Source: Salinisphaera sp963835375 (GTDB lineage Bacteria; Pseudomonadota; Gammaproteobacteria; Nevskiales; Salinisphaeraceae). Taken from it: DNA of 64,000 nt. The stretch is taken from positions 1 to 64,000 of the forward strand of contig CAWIGB010000025.1 in NCBI GenBank assembly GCA_963835375.1, written 5' to 3'. The notes under the pieces were generated by a model, which was not told the DNA's origin, did not search any database, and saw nothing but the letters and a program-made list of their open reading frames with translations. Below, piece by piece: positions 1 through 10,385 of the stretch (its first letter is position 1; the number at the start of each line of letters is the position of its first letter). The translations under genes and the position numbers were made by a program.

Positions 1-538
1 CGTGAGTTCGCTCGGCTTGAATACCACCGTATTGCCGGCCAGCAGCGCCGGCACGATATGCCCGTTCGGCAGATGGCCGGGGAAGTTGTACGGCCCGAAA
101 ACGGCCAGCACGCCATGCGGCCGATGACGCAGCACTGCGCGGCCACCCGGGATCTCCTTCGCGCGTTCGCCGGTGCGTTCGTGATAGGCGGTCTGCGATA
201 TGCCGATCTTGCCCATCATGGCGCCGACTTCGGTGCGAGCTTCCCACAGCGGCTTGCCGGTTTCGCGCGCGATGGAGACCGGCGAAGTCTTCCTTGTTTG
301 CCTCGAGCTGTTTTCCGAACGCTTCGACGATGGCCACGCGCTCCTCGAACGGGCGCCGCGCCCAGGCCGGGAAGGCTTCACGCGCAGCGGCGATGGCCGC
401 GTCGACCTGATCGGCGTCGGCCGCGTTGGCCTGCCAGAGCGCGACGTGCGCGATCGGGTCGGTCTTGTCCATGGCGACGCCGTTGCCGGCCTGCCAGGCG
501 CCGTCGATGAACAGTTGTTGTTTGGCTTCGAGTGGCAT
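1..538 (-). CDS. aruD: N-succinylglutamate 5-semialdehyde dehydrogenase, N-terminal part, frameshifted
   Basis: Oxidises succinylglutamate semialdehyde to succinylglutamate with NAD(P)+ in the arginine succinyltransferase pathway (cytosol). The minus-strand reading starts at ATG 538 with MPLEAKQQQLFIDGAWQAG and continues with FEERVAIVEAFGKQLEANKEDF. After a one-base shift near 272-275 (an extra G in a GG doublet) it continues with GKPLWEARTEVGAMMGKIG and FGPYNFPGHLPNGHIVPALL, the aldehyde dehydrogenase nucleotide-binding region. The catalytic Cys and Glu lie outside the window. aruG lies upstream on the same strand, separated by about 780 bp of repeats. The shift is probably a sequence error; family identity is confident. 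Confidence 0.85.
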   Translation of the reverse strand, partial: MPLEAKQQLFIDGAWQAGNGVAMDKTDPIAHVALWQANAADADQVDAAIAAAREAFPAWARRPFEERVAIVEAFGKQLEANKEDFAGLHRARNRQAAVGSSHRSRRHDGQDRHIADRLSRTHRRTREGDPGWPRSAASSAAWRAGRFRAVQLPRPSAERAYRAGAAGRQYGGIQAERTH

Positions 539-746
539 GGTTGCTCCGATCGGGTCAGACGATCATTGGATCATGGGTGCAGGAGGCGTGCGGCGTTTGG
601 TTGGCGCCGAGGGGGCTTCGTTTCGGTTGGGATTTCGCGCTGGTGTGCGAGATGTAAGCTTGGGTCGATCTCGCGATTCTGGCCGCAACGGCTTGCTACC
701 CCGAACGGTGGCGCTTGGGAAGATTCACCAGTTGAAAGCGACTTTT

Positions 747-816
747 GTTTCGCGCGGCAGCGCGAGTCACTTTCGTTTGCTTGTCCAAACGAAAGTAACC
801 AAAGGAAACGACACCC
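747..816 (-). repeat. 70-bp hairpin repeat, unit 1 (inverted relative to unit 2)
   Basis: Contains a perfect 11-bp stem (769-779 pairs with 786-796, 6-nt loop), followed by a conserved GCGCGAAAC end. Read on the minus strand it matches unit 2 at 55 of 70 positions with no gaps. Four of the differences are two compensatory base-pair changes inside the stem, so the hairpin itself appears to be conserved. Confidence 0.8.
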
Positions 817-1171
817 TGTCTTGCGTCGATGCTTCGCATCGATGCCCTGCGCGGCTCCGGCCGAAAGCGGACGGCCGGAAACTCGCCGCGCTGCGCGCGA
901 CTCAGACATCCGGCCGTCTTTTTCGCTTTCGGCCTCCACTGCTCGGCGCTGCGCCCAAGGGACCCAATACAAACCCCGCACGCTAGGCCGTGGGTAGGTT
1001 CGCCTGTATTCAGTCCCGTTACACGACGACGGAGACGCGCAGCGGCAACGGGTGTCCGGCGCACCGCGCCGGGGCGGCCAGCATGTCTGAGCGTCGCCAA
1101 AGCGACGCGAGTTCTGGCCGCATCCCGTTGCTGCGAGCATCGGAGTGCACCGGCGTAGCCGGCGTCGTGTC

Positions 1172-1241
1172 GGGTGCCCTTTGTTTTGGCTACTTTTATT
1201 TGGGCAAACAAATAAAAGTGGCTCGCGCATCAGCGCGAAAC
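1172..1241 (+). repeat. 70-bp hairpin repeat, unit 2
   Basis: Same family as 747-816, opposite orientation. Stem ACTTTTATTTG (1192-1202) pairs perfectly with CAAATAAAAGT (1209-1219) around a 6-nt loop. The whole 539-1322 stretch between aruG and aruD holds this repeat pair and G/C-rich sequence between the units. I see no convincing gene there, although several open frames run through it. Confidence 0.8.
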
Positions 1242-1322
1242 CCCAACACGATCGAAGAGCGGCAGGCCCAATGTTTGTCGCTCATGGTTGATTGGCTGGC
1301 CATGCATGCTCAAAAAATCCAA

Positions 1323-2379
1323 TCAATCGCCCAGCACACGCAACCGCGCACCGTCCTCAACCCGAAGTCGAACCGCCTCCTCGGGATGCACGACAATGCA
1401 ATCGTCTTCCGGCGCCCGGCCGATCCAGCCGGCCCGAAAATCCGAGCAGCCACCCATCGTGGCGGCCAGCGTGACCGGTGCAGCCGGGATGTCGGCCTGG
1501 GCATCGATGCGCACCTCGACTTCGCGCGAATGCCGTACCGCACGCACGTCGTCGAGATAGGCTTCGACCGTCGGCCCGGCATCGAAGATATCGATATAGC
1601 CTTCGAAACGCAGGCCTTGAGCGCGCAGCATCGCCAGCGCCGGCTTGGTGTGTTCGTGGACTGCGCCGATGCAGTCGCGGGCGGCCTCGGGCAGCATCGC
1701 GGTGCAGATCGGGTAGCGTGGCATCAGCTCGCCGATGAACGATTTCTGGCCCAGGCCGGTGAGCCGGTCGGCGTCGCGGAAATCGATCGGGAAGAAATGC
1801 TGGCCGAGCGCCTGCCAGAACGGGATTCACGTCGGCATCGTCGAAGCGCCCGCGCATCTCGGCCAGCACGCGCTCGGGAAAGCGGGCGCGATAGGCGGCC
1901 ATGAACAGCCAGCGTACGCGGGACAACAACGTGCCGTTGCGCTGGCCCTTGGTGCGCCAGGCCGGACGCAGGTAAAGCGAGCAGACTTCGGCGTCGCCGG
2001 TATGATCTGACGACAGGAACAGCGTGTCGATCACGCGGTTCAGCTCCAGTTGTTTGGAGGCCTGGGCCAACCGGCCGACGCGATAGTTGTAGAAGGGCGC
2101 ATCCAGGCCCACGCGGGCTTCGATGGCACAACAGCCGGCGATACGGTCGGCGACCGGCGCATCGGCCATGCTGTCGTCCTCGAGTACGAAGAAATACAGG
2201 TCCGGGTCGGTTGGGAGGCTCGGGTCGTCGGCGGGCTTGTCGAAGGCCGCGCGGGTCTCTTCGATATGCCGGGCGAGAAAATCGCGGTTGTCGGGCAGCG
2301 AGGTGAAGCCGGCGCCGGTTTCGATGGCGATGGCGTGCAGGGCGTCGAGATCGCCGGTTTCGATCGGGCGGATCAGCAT
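1323..2379 (-). CDS. aruG: Arginine N-succinyltransferase, second subunit, frameshifted
   Basis: Transfers succinyl from succinyl-CoA to arginine, the first step of the AST pathway, together with AruF. The start ATG (2379-2377) follows a GAGGAA ribosome site and overlaps the aruF stop by 7 nt. The protein begins MLIRPIETGDLDALHAIA and runs through the acyltransferase core (LYLRPAWRTKGQRNGTLLSR, FPERVLAEMRGRFDDADVNP). There an extra G at 1822-1824 (GGG on the plus strand) shifts the frame. The remaining frame gives FRDADRLTGLGQKSFIGELM and a normal C-terminus ending LRVLGD. Paralogous to aruF. The shift is probably an error, since both halves are well conserved. Confidence 0.88.
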
Positions 2380-3431
2380 GACCGGACTTCCTCGCCCAGC
2401 GCGGGCAGGGCAACAGCCAGCACGGCGCGCCCGGTGTCGAGACCCAGCCGATCGGCGCGCTCGGGCGCCAATCGCAGCTGCCCGGTGCTGGTCAGCGCGT
2501 GGGGAGCGGCGATGCAGCGAAAATCCGACGCCTCCTGATTTGCCAGCAACGCAGCGCCGTGTTCGGCGGCCCCGACCCGGTTGTCGATCAGAATCGGATG
2601 CCAGCGATTGCCGCGGACCGAATGCAGGCGTTCGAAGGGCGCTTCGAGCAACAGGCCGCCGTCGAACAGATCGATGTGGCGCGAAGGCGCAAAGCCTTCG
2701 TCGCGCAGGTCGGCCGCCGAGCGGTGATGCCGGGCATGGATCGAGCCGATGGCCGCGCGCCCGGTTTCGGTCAGCAGCGGCTCGTAGAGCGGAAACGGCG
2801 GCATGACTTCGGCGATGAAGCTCTTGGAATGGATGCCGGCCATCTCGTTGATTTCGCCGAAATCGCGGACGAAGAAATGCCGGCCGACCGATTCCCAGAA
2901 CGGCGAGTCGCCGTTGTCGTCGAGATGTCCGGGCATGGCCACGGCCAGATTGGGCATGAAGCGCTCGGGGTGCTGGGCCACGAACAACAGCCGGGCCCGG
3001 CGCAGCAGGCGTTCGCCCGGGCCGCCGCGATAGGCGGGGTGCAGCGAAAAAGCACACAGCAGGCTGGATTCCGACAGTTCGTGCGACAACGACAGAATCG
3101 AGACTTCGCGTCGTACGTCGAGCTGTTGCGAGGCATGAATCAGCATTTCTCGGCGCCAGGTGTAATAGGCTTCGCGGGCGCCGGCGCGAGCGCGGATGCT
3201 GGCGGTGCCGACGACCTGCGGCGTCTCGCCGGACTGGTCTTCAAGCACGAAGGTGTAGATCTCGCCGTCGGGCGACGCGATGGGCGCGGCCAGCGCATGC
3301 TGCGAAGCCGCCAGGCGTTCGCCCAGCCGCTCGCGATGGGCGGGCAGGTTGGTCAGCGCGGGTTCGGCGCTGGCGGCCAGGGCCTCCAACGCTTCGAGAT
3401 CATCCGGATGCCCGGGACGGACGATGAGCAT
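2373..3431 (-). CDS. aruF: Arginine N-succinyltransferase, first subunit
   Basis: Intact, about 352 residues, starting MLIVRPGHPDDLEALEALAA at ATG 3431, five bases after the aruC stop. It has the AstA-family fold with the signature stretches FSLHPAYRGGPGERLLRRAR and PFWESVGRHFFVRDFGEINE. AruF and AruG form the heteromeric enzyme known from Pseudomonas, rather than the single AstA of enteric bacteria. Tight packing (5-nt gap to aruC, 7-nt overlap with aruG) indicates one transcript. An open frame joins it to the end of aruC only because of the frameshift in aruC. Confidence 0.92.
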   Translation of the reverse strand: MLIVRPGHPDDLEALEALAASAEPALTNLPAHRERLGERLAASQHALAAPIASPDGEIYTFVLEDQSGETPQVVGTASIRARAGAREAYYTWRREMLIHASQQLDVRREVSILSLSHELSESSLLCAFSLHPAYRGGPGERLLRRARLLFVAQHPERFMPNLAVAMPGHLDDNGDSPFWESVGRHFFVRDFGEINEMAGIHSKSFIAEVMPPFPLYEPLLTETGRAAIGSIHARHHRSAADLRDEGFAPSRHIDLFDGGLLLEAPFERLHSVRGNRWHPILIDNRVGAAEHGAALLANQEASDFRCIAAPHALTSTGQLRLAPERADRLGLDTGRAVLAVALPALGEEVRSC

Positions 3432-3436
3432 TGGCT

Positions 3437-4648
3437 TCAGGCCGGCGCCAGCGTGGCTATGGCCGCGTCCAGTTTGGCCATGCCCTCGCGGATATCGTTC
3501 TCGGGAATGATCAGCGAGGGGGCGAACCGCAGCACGTTCGGCCCGGCCACCAGGAGCATCAGTCCTTCCTTGATCGCCGCGGCCAGCGTCGCGCGGCCCT
3601 GTTCGTGGTAGCGCGTGTTGAATTCGGCCCCGATCAGCAGACCTTTGCCGCGGATGTCGGCGAAGCAGTCGTACTTCGCGTCGATCCTGGCCAGTTCGTC
3701 GCGAAAGATCGTCGCCCGGTCCTCCACTCCGGCCAGCACGTCCGGCCGGCCGATGGTCTCGACCGCGGCCAGCGCCACGGCGCAGGCCAGCGGGTTGCCG
3801 CCATAGGTCGAGCCGTGCGTGCCGACCACGAACACTCTCGCCGACCTTGTCGGTGGTCAGCATCGCGCCGATCGGGAAACCGCCGCCGAGCGCCTTCGCA
3901 CTGGTCAGGATGTCGGGCGTGACGCCGTAGCCCATATAGGCATACAGCTGCCCGGTCCGGCCGACGCCGCACTGGACTTCGTCGAAGATCAGCAGCGCAT
4001 TGTGTTCGTCGGCGAGCTGGCGCAGCCCGGCCAGGAAATCAGGATCGCCGGCGTCACGCCGCCTTCGCCCTGGACCGGCTCGACCATGATCGCGCAGGTG
4101 TCGTCGTCGACCAGCTCGCGTGCCGATTCCAGATTGTTGTATTCGCCGTGGACGATGCCGCCCGGCACCGGGCCGAAGCCCTGGGTGTATTTCTCCTGGC
4201 CGCCGACCGAGACCGTGAACCAGGTCCGGCCGTGGAACGAACGGCGAAACGACACGATCTTGTCTTTGTGCGCGCCGAACTTATCGTGGGCATAGCGGCG
4301 CGCCAGCTTGAGCGCGGCCTCGTTGGCCTCGCCGCCCGAGTTGCAGAAGAACACCTTGTCGGCAAAGGTCGCCTCGACCAGCGTTTTCGCCAGGCGCAAC
4401 GCCGGCTCGTTGGTATAGACGTTGGACAGATGCCAGAGCTGCTGGCCCTGGGTGGTCAGCGCCTCGACCAGCGCCGGATGGCAGTGCCCGAGCGCGTTGA
4501 CCGCGATGCCGCCGGCGAAATCGATGTATTCCTCGCCGTTCTGGTCCCACAGCCGGCTGCCTTCGCCGCGCACCGGGATCACCGCCTGCGGATTGTAGTT
4601 CGGCAGCATGTAGTGGTTGAAGTCTTCGCGGGAGGGCGTCCAGTCCAT
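3437..4648 (-). CDS. aruC: Succinylornithine/acetylornithine aminotransferase, two frameshifts
   Basis: PLP-dependent class III aminotransferase converting succinylornithine to succinylglutamate semialdehyde. Starts MDWTPSREDFNHYMLPNYNP at 4648. Visible blocks are FFCNSGGEANEAALKLAR, FRRSFHGRT, MVEPVQGEGGV, then after a one-base loss near 4046 LLIFDEVQCGVGRTGQLYAY and the PLP-lysine region TSAKALGGGFPIGAMLTTDK. A one-base gain near 3835-3839 leads to VGTHGSTYGGNPLACAVALA. The two shifts compensate, giving a product of about 403 residues, normal for the family. It is first in the aruCFG run and divergent from the GntR gene across about 245 bp. Confidence 0.9.
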
Positions 4649-4830
4649 GGCTTGATGTCCGGGGTTCGTGCCAGTGCGTCAGCGCCGTATTGTCGCGCTT
4701 TGTCCCCGCCGGGTCACGCATGGCCATGCAAGGGAAGCGCGTTTGCCGTCGATTCGCAGCCGGCCTGGCGATGTCGGGCATCGGTCAGGACGGCTTGCAG
4801 GCGCCGGTGCAAGACCAGAATAAGACCAAT

Positions 4831-4848
4831 TGGTATTTTACTGGTATC
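4831..4848 (+). promoter_or_regulatory. Candidate GntR (NagQ-like) operator
   Basis: Two direct heptamers, TGGTATT (4831-4837) and TGGTATC (4842-4848), separated by 4 bp, 46 bp before the GntR start. From memory, NagQ-type GntR regulators of GlcNAc genes in Xanthomonas bind TGGTATT-like boxes. The position suggests autoregulation of the nag operon. The same intergenic region also holds the aruC promoter. Confidence 0.5.
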
Positions 4849-4893
4849 TAAAAGGCTCTATATTGGAGCGCACATCGTTTCCACATCACGCCC

Positions 4894-5634
4894 ATGGATC
4901 CCCGACTGGCCCGAATCATGCTCGATACTGGAATGGCGACGCCGCTGTATCACCAGCTTGCGCAGCAACTTGGTGACGCGATCGAGACGGGGCGCTGGCA
5001 AGCGGGCGAGGCGTTGCCGTCCGAGCGGGCGCTGGCCGATTCGTTGCATATTTCGCGCATCACGGCGCGCAAGGCGCTCGAACAGCTGGCGCAGCGGGGC
5101 TTGATCCGGCGGACCCATGGCTCGGGCACTTTCATCGCCCCTCGTTTCAACGAGCCGCTGACCCGGTTGTCCAGTTTCACCGAACTGCTCGCCCAGCGCG
5201 GTTTCACCCCCAGCTCGCGCTGGCTGTCGCGGCGCATCGAAATGCCGACCAGCGAAGAGGCTTTTCGTCTCGGCTTGCGCAGCAATGCCCGCGTTGCGCG
5301 TTTGAAACGCCTGCGGCTGGCCGACGATGTGGTCATGGCCGTGGAACAAAGCTGCTTGCCGGAGTCCGTATTGGCCGAACCGGAAGCGGTCGAGACCTCG
5401 CTCTACAAGACGCTCGACGAACGGGGCCAGCCGATCATGCGGGCGTTGCAGCACATCACGGCCGTCAATGCCGACGCCGAAACCGCGGCATTGGTCTCGG
5501 TGCCCCACGGCGAGGCGCTGCTCGAGGTCACTCGCCTGGGCTATCTGGCGGATGGGTCGCCCGCCGAACTGACCGTGAGTTACTGCCGTACCCATTACTA
5601 CGACTTCATGGTCGAACTGCATCGGGGCCGTTGA
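4894..5634 (+). CDS. GntR/HutC-family regulator of GlcNAc catabolism
   Basis: 246 residues. The N-terminal winged helix (about 15-85) shows the GntR signature ALPSERALADSLHISRITAR and the wing RGLIRRTHGSGTFI. The C-terminal half (about 95-240) is a UTRA ligand-binding domain, which in NagR/NagQ/DasR proteins senses phosphorylated amino sugars. It is the first gene of a run encoding sugar permease, GlcNAc kinase, GlcN6P deaminase and NagA, so it most likely represses that operon. ATG 4894 was used; internal Met codons at about residues 10 and 14 are alternatives because the ribosome site is weak. Confidence 0.85.
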   Translation: MDPRLARIMLDTGMATPLYHQLAQQLGDAIETGRWQAGEALPSERALADSLHISRITARKALEQLAQRGLIRRTHGSGTFIAPRFNEPLTRLSSFTELLAQRGFTPSSRWLSRRIEMPTSEEAFRLGLRSNARVARLKRLRLADDVVMAVEQSCLPESVLAEPEAVETSLYKTLDERGQPIMRALQHITAVNADAETAALVSVPHGEALLEVTRLGYLADGSPAELTVSYCRTHYYDFMVELHRGR

Positions 5635-5691
5635 TCGGGGCGACCCGGTTGGGCGGGGACAACGTCTGGCGGCAGATCGAACGCAGGATCG

Positions 5692-5726
<35 letters not shown>

Positions 5727-5758
5727 GGAAACGACAACGCGTCGTACTCGGAGGAGAC

Positions 5759-7141
5759 ATGACAGCAACAACACAGGACTCATTTTCGCCCACGCGCCTG
5801 CCGGCCATGGCCTGGCTGGCGATCGCCATCGCCGCGCTCGGCGGCATGCTGTACGGCTACGACATCGGCATCATCGCCGGCGCGCTGGTGTTCATGAAAG
5901 GCGCGCTGTCGCTGTCCGGTTCCGAGATGTCGCTGATCGTGGCGGCAGTGCTGGGCGGCGGTTCGCTGGCTACGCTCATCGGCGGGCCGGTGGCCGATGC
6001 GATCGGGCGCAAGGCCACGCTGCTGATCTCGGGCGTCGTATTCGCCATCGGTGTGATCGTGACCGCCATGGCAGCCGGCTACATCGGCGCGCTCGGCGGC
6101 CGGTTGATCCAGGGCGTGGGCGTGGGTCTGGTGACCATCGTGGTGCCGCTGTATCTGGTCGAGGTGATGCCGCCGGCGATACGCGGGCGCAGCGTGACGC
6201 TGTTCCAGCTGTTTCTGACCTTCGGCATTCTGGCCGGCTACCTGGTCGGGTATTTCTTCAACGCCAGTGGCGACTGGCGGGCGATGTTCCTGACCGCGCT
6301 GGTGCCGGCCGTGGCCTTCGTGCTGCTGGGGCTCGTGCTGCCGAAATCGCCGCGTTGGCTGATCAAGAAAGGCCGGCCGGACGAAGCCCGCGCCGCGCTC
6401 GCCCGTACGCACAGTGCCGAAGAAACCGAATCCACGTTCAAGGAGCTGGCCGCGCAGACCCACGACGAAGGCGTGTCGGCGCGCTGGTCGCTGTTGCTCG
6501 CGCCGGGCTATCGCCGTGCGTTCTTCCTGGCGCTGGCGATCGGTCTACTGAACCAGCTCACCGGCATCAATACGCTATTGCAGTTCAATACCGTGATCCT
6601 CGACCAGTCTGGCCTTTCCGGCGGCGCGACCGCGGTGCTCGGCAGTGTGACGGTCGGGCTGACCAATTTCGTGGTCACCATCGTTGGTCTGGTTCTGATC
6701 GATCGCGTCGGCCGCCGCCCGCTGCTCATTCTCGGCACGGCCGGTGCGACCGTCGCGCTGGCGTTCATGGCGCTCATCCATTGCTGACCACGGCCTCGGC
6801 GTTCCAAGGCTACGCCACGCTGGCCGGGCTGATCGGCTTCGTCATCTTCTTTGCCATCGGACCGGGTATCGTGGTCTGGCTGGCGATTTCCGAGGTGTTG
6901 CCGCTGGCGATTCGGGCCAAGGGCATGGCCGTGGCGCTGTTCGCCAATTCGCTGATGTCGGCGATTCTGGCGGCGGTGTTCATGGATATCGTGTCGGCGG
7001 CCGGTTATGCCGGTGCCTTCGGGCTGCTGGCGATTGCGGTGTTCTGTCTACATGCTGGTGGCGATCTTCCCGTTACCGGAAACCAAGGGCCGCAAGCTGG
7101 AAGAGATCGAAACGCATTTCCTGGGAGCGGCGCATGGCTGA
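5759..7141 (+). CDS. MFS sugar porter, probable N-acetylglucosamine permease, two frameshifts
   Basis: Twelve-helix sugar-porter family protein. Family marks in order: GGMLYGYDIGIIAGAL (helix 1), ADAIGRKATLL (loop 2-3), PKSPRWLI (end of helix 6), LLNQLTGINT (helix 7), DRVGRRPLL (loop 8-9) and the terminal PETKGRKLEEIE. A one-base loss near 6780 creates an early stop, and an extra base near 7048 restores the end. Combined length about 460 residues is normal. The stop (7139-7141) overlaps the start of the GlcNAc kinase. GlcNAc as substrate is inferred from the operon. GGAGG lies just before ATG 5759. Confidence 0.82.
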
Positions 7142-8028
7142 ACGCGAACCCCGCGTTTATATCGGCGTCGACGGCGGCGCGAGCAAGACGCGCGTCGTCG
7201 CGCTGGACGCCGCAGGCGCGCTGATCGGCGAGGCCAACGGCGCAGCGGCCACGCTCAACGGGCGTGCCGATACCTCCTGGGCCACGATCATCGAGACGAT
7301 CCGCGCCATCGAGCCGCTGGCCGAACTCGATCTGGCCGAAGCCAGCGTGATCGTTGGCATCGCCGGCACTGAAATCGCATCGGCGTATCGCGCGTTTCTG
7401 GCGGCGGCGCCGGCCTGCGGCGCGCTCGAGGTGGTCTCGGATGCGCATATCGCCTGTGCCGGTGCCCACGACGGCGGCAACGGGGCGATCGTGGCCGTGG
7501 GCACCGGCGTGGTGGGTTTCTGTCGCGACGGCGCAACAACGGCGCGCGCCGGCGGCTGGGGTTTTCCGCACGACGATCGTGGGTCCGGCGCCTGGCTTGG
7601 CATGGAGGCCGTCGGCCATGCGCTGGCCGCGGCCGACGGTCGACAGCCCGCGCGACGCGCTGGCCGATCGGTTGCTGGCGGATTTCGACGACGATCCCGG
7701 CGCGCTCGCCGGCTGGGCGTGCAGCGCGCATGCCGGCGATTTCGCCGGCTATGCCCGTGCGGTGGTGGATCTCGCCGACGAGGGCGTGGCCAGTGCCGAT
7801 GCCCTGCTGGACGTGGCCGGGCAGCATGTATCGGCGGTGGCGCGCGCGCTCATCGGCGATCGCCGCGATCTCATGCTCGCTCTCACCGGCGGGCTGGCCG
7901 ATACCATCGCGCCCCGGCTCGAGGCCGATCTGCAGACTCGATCCACGCGCCCCGTTCACGACGGCGCCCACGGCGCCGCGCTGATGGCGCGTCATGTTTT
8001 TGTCCCTTCACCGGAGACCGGTTCATGA
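7134..8028 (+). CDS. N-acetylglucosamine kinase, BadF/BadG/BcrA/BcrD ATPase fold, frameshifted
   Basis: Phosphorylates cytosolic GlcNAc to GlcNAc-6-phosphate. The N-terminal phosphate loop is YIGVDGGASKTRVVALDAAG, followed by the second ATPase motif GAIVAVGTGVVGF and GGWGFPHDDRGSGAWLGMEA. An extra base near 7638 shifts the frame; the rest (LLADFDDDPGALAGWACSAH, LMLALTGGLADTIAPRLEAD) completes a protein of about 297 residues. Start overlaps the permease end, and the stop overlaps the next start as ATGA, so expression is coupled. A kinase is needed because the MFS permease imports unphosphorylated sugar. Confidence 0.82.
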
Positions 8029-9075
8029 GCTCGACCACTCTCATGCGACGCGAGATGCTCGAAACCCCGGAGCGTCTGGCCGATCAATGGACGGCCAATC
8101 GCGAGGCGATCGCCGCGATCGCCGCCGATCTGGCGGCCCGCCCGAATGCGCCCTGGTGGGTCACCGCCCGCGGCAGTTCCTCGCATGCCGGGGCGTTCTT
8201 CGCGGCCGCGGCCGGGCTCGGCGCCGGCCGCGTGGTCGGCGAGATCACGCCCAGCCTGTTCACCGTCTATGGTCAGAAACCCATGCTGGCCGGCTCGGTG
8301 GTGATGGCGATATCACAGTCGGGCGCGGGGTCCGATATCAACGCGGTGGTGGAAGCCGCCAATGCGACCGACGCGCTTACGCTCGCGTTGACCAACGACC
8401 CCGAATCCCGGCTCGCCGCCACCGCGGCCCATACCATCGACCTGGCCATGGGGCCCGAAAAAGCCGTGGCCGCGACCAAAACCTACCTCGGCACGCTGGC
8501 CGCCGCCGCGCGTCTGGTGGCCACGGTCGCCGACGATCACGAGCTGGAAGCCGCGCTCGAGCGCCTGCCGGCGACGCTCGGCCAACCGGCGCGACAACCA
8601 GGCGCCGCTGGACGCGTCGGCGCTTGCTGCGTTCGACTCGGCCGGTTTCGTGCTGGGGCGGGGCGTGAGCCTCGGCATTGCGCGCGAGGTCGCGCTCAAG
8701 TTCAAGGAAGTCTGTGTCACGCCGGCCGAGGCATTCTCGGCCGCCGAGTTCATCCACGGCCCGCTCACGCTGGTTGGTCCGGGTACGCCGATCCTCATCA
8801 TCTGTCTGGATGACGCGACCCGGCCGGGGCTGATCGACACCGCGTATCGGCTGGCCGAATTGGAAGCGAAGGTGACCCTTCTGGGCCCGGATCTGGAGGA
8901 CGTGGCCTCGGCCGAACACTTATCGGTCGTGAGCCGGCCGGCGACCGGCAACGTGTATACCGATGCCATCGCCATGGCGTTCGACTGCTACGGCGCGCTG
9001 GAAGCTCGGGCGGTCGCTCTCGGTTACGATCCGGACCAGCCGCCGAACGTGCGAAAGGTTACGAGTACGTACTGA
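8025..9075 (+). CDS. Glucosamine-6-phosphate deaminase II, SIS-domain (NagB-II), frameshifted
   Basis: Two SIS sugar-isomerase domains: WWVTARGSSSHAG and VMAISQSGAGSDI in the first; LGRGVSLGIAREVALKFKEV and SAAEFIHGPLTLVGPGTPIL in the second. The C-terminal PDQPPNVRKVTSTY is typical of NagB-II/AgaS-type deaminases that convert GlcN6P to fructose-6-phosphate. The glutaminase domain of GlmS is absent. A one-base gain near 8585 splits it into two frames; joined length is about 349 residues. The stop TGA shares a base with the ATG of nagA. Confidence 0.82.
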
Positions 9076-10253
9076 TGAGTTCCTCGACCAACGGTGTGCC
9101 CGGACCGTGGCAGCTGCGCGGCGCGCAGGTTCATGGCGGGGCAACGGGTGCGCGGGCGATCACCATCGCCGGCACGCACATCGGCGCGCCGGCGTTCGAC
9201 GCGCGGGCGATCGATCTACCGGCCGACTGGCACGTCGTGCCCGGCTTCATCGATGCCCATATTCACGGCGCGATGGGCGCGGACGTGATGGATGCTGACC
9301 CCGAGGGGCTGGCGCGTATCGCGGGCTATCTGCCGGCCGAAGGCACGACCTCGTTTCTGGCCACCACGATGACCGGGCCGGCCGCCGTGATCGAGGCAGC
9401 GCTCTGTACCACCGCGGGATTTGAAGCCCCGCCGGGTGCGGCCGAAATGCTCGGCGTGCATCTGGAAGGCCCGTTCGTGGATCCGGACAAGGCCGGCGCC
9501 CAGCCGGTCGAGCACATCATCGCGCCCGACATCGGCCTGTTCGATCGCTGGCAGGCGGCCTCAGGCGGGCGTATCCGCGTGGTCACGCTGGCCCCCGAGC
9601 AGCCGGGCGGCGAGGCGCTGGTCGCGCATCTGGCCGCGAGCAGGGCGTGCGCGCCTCGATTGGTCATTCGAGCTGCAGTGCCGCGCAGGCCGAAGCCGCG
9701 ATTGCGGCAGGCGCCAATCGCGGCACGCATCTGTTCAATGCCATGACGGGCCTGCATCATCGCGAGCCGGGCGCCCCCTGTGCGCTGCTCACGAATCCCG
9801 CGGCGTGCAGCGAGATCATCGCCGACGGGCTGCATGTGACGCCGGCCGTGGTGAAGCTCGCGTATCGCGCGGCCGGCCGCGATCGGCTCATGGCGATCAC
9901 CGATGCCATGCGCGCCAAGGGCCTCGGCGATGGCGACTATGAACTGGGCGGCCAGCCGGTGACGGTGCGAAAACGGCCAGGCGCGGCTTGCCAACGGAAC
10001 ACTCGCCGGCAGCGTGCTCACCTTCGATGCCGCGTTCCGCAATCTGCTGGATTTCACCGGCTGCGAGCTGGCGGATGCGATCGCGATGAGCAGTACGAAT
10101 GCGGCTCACGACCTGGACGTTGCCGATCGCAAGGGGTCACTGGGTGAGGGCTTCGATGCCGACTTGGTGGTGCTCGATGCCGAGCTTCGCGTCCGGCTGA
10201 CGATCTGCCGCGGCCACGTGGCTTACGATCCGGAACAGCGAGCTGTTTTCTAG
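9075..10253 (+). CDS. nagA: N-acetylglucosamine-6-phosphate deacetylase, two frameshifts
   Basis: Amidohydrolase removing acetate from GlcNAc6P. Motifs: VVPGFIDAHIHGAMGADVMD (metal His-x-His), LGVHLEGPFVDPDKAG (metal Glu), then after a one-base loss near 9640 SIGHSSCSAAQAEAAIAAGA, GTHLFNAMTGLHHREPG, and AITDAMRAKGLGDGDYELGG with the catalytic Asp. A second shift near 9970 leads to GTLAGSVLTFDAAFRNLLDF and the C-terminal GEGFDADLVVLDAELRV. Total about 390 residues. It completes the GlcNAc pathway with the upstream permease, kinase and deaminase. Confidence 0.88.
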
Positions 10254-10385
10254 AGATTGCGTGGCCTTCATGCGCCGGGATATTTGGACGATCGGGCAGA
10301 GATTCGACCGGATCGAACGCCCCCGACCCGCTCGATCGCTGCATACTGAAGTGATATTTCTGTCACTGCCTTCACGAGGTTTGCG

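Noticed and set aside
571..1230. Long minus-strand open frame in the aruG-aruD gap
   Set aside because: It runs through both hairpin repeats, has no ribosome site, an Arg/Ser-rich composition typical of out-of-frame GC-rich DNA, and no family resemblance.
1357..3057. 566-residue frame spanning aruF and aruG
   Set aside because: The first third is a shadow of aruF; the true aruG start is ATG 2379, and the end is a shadow after the frameshift.
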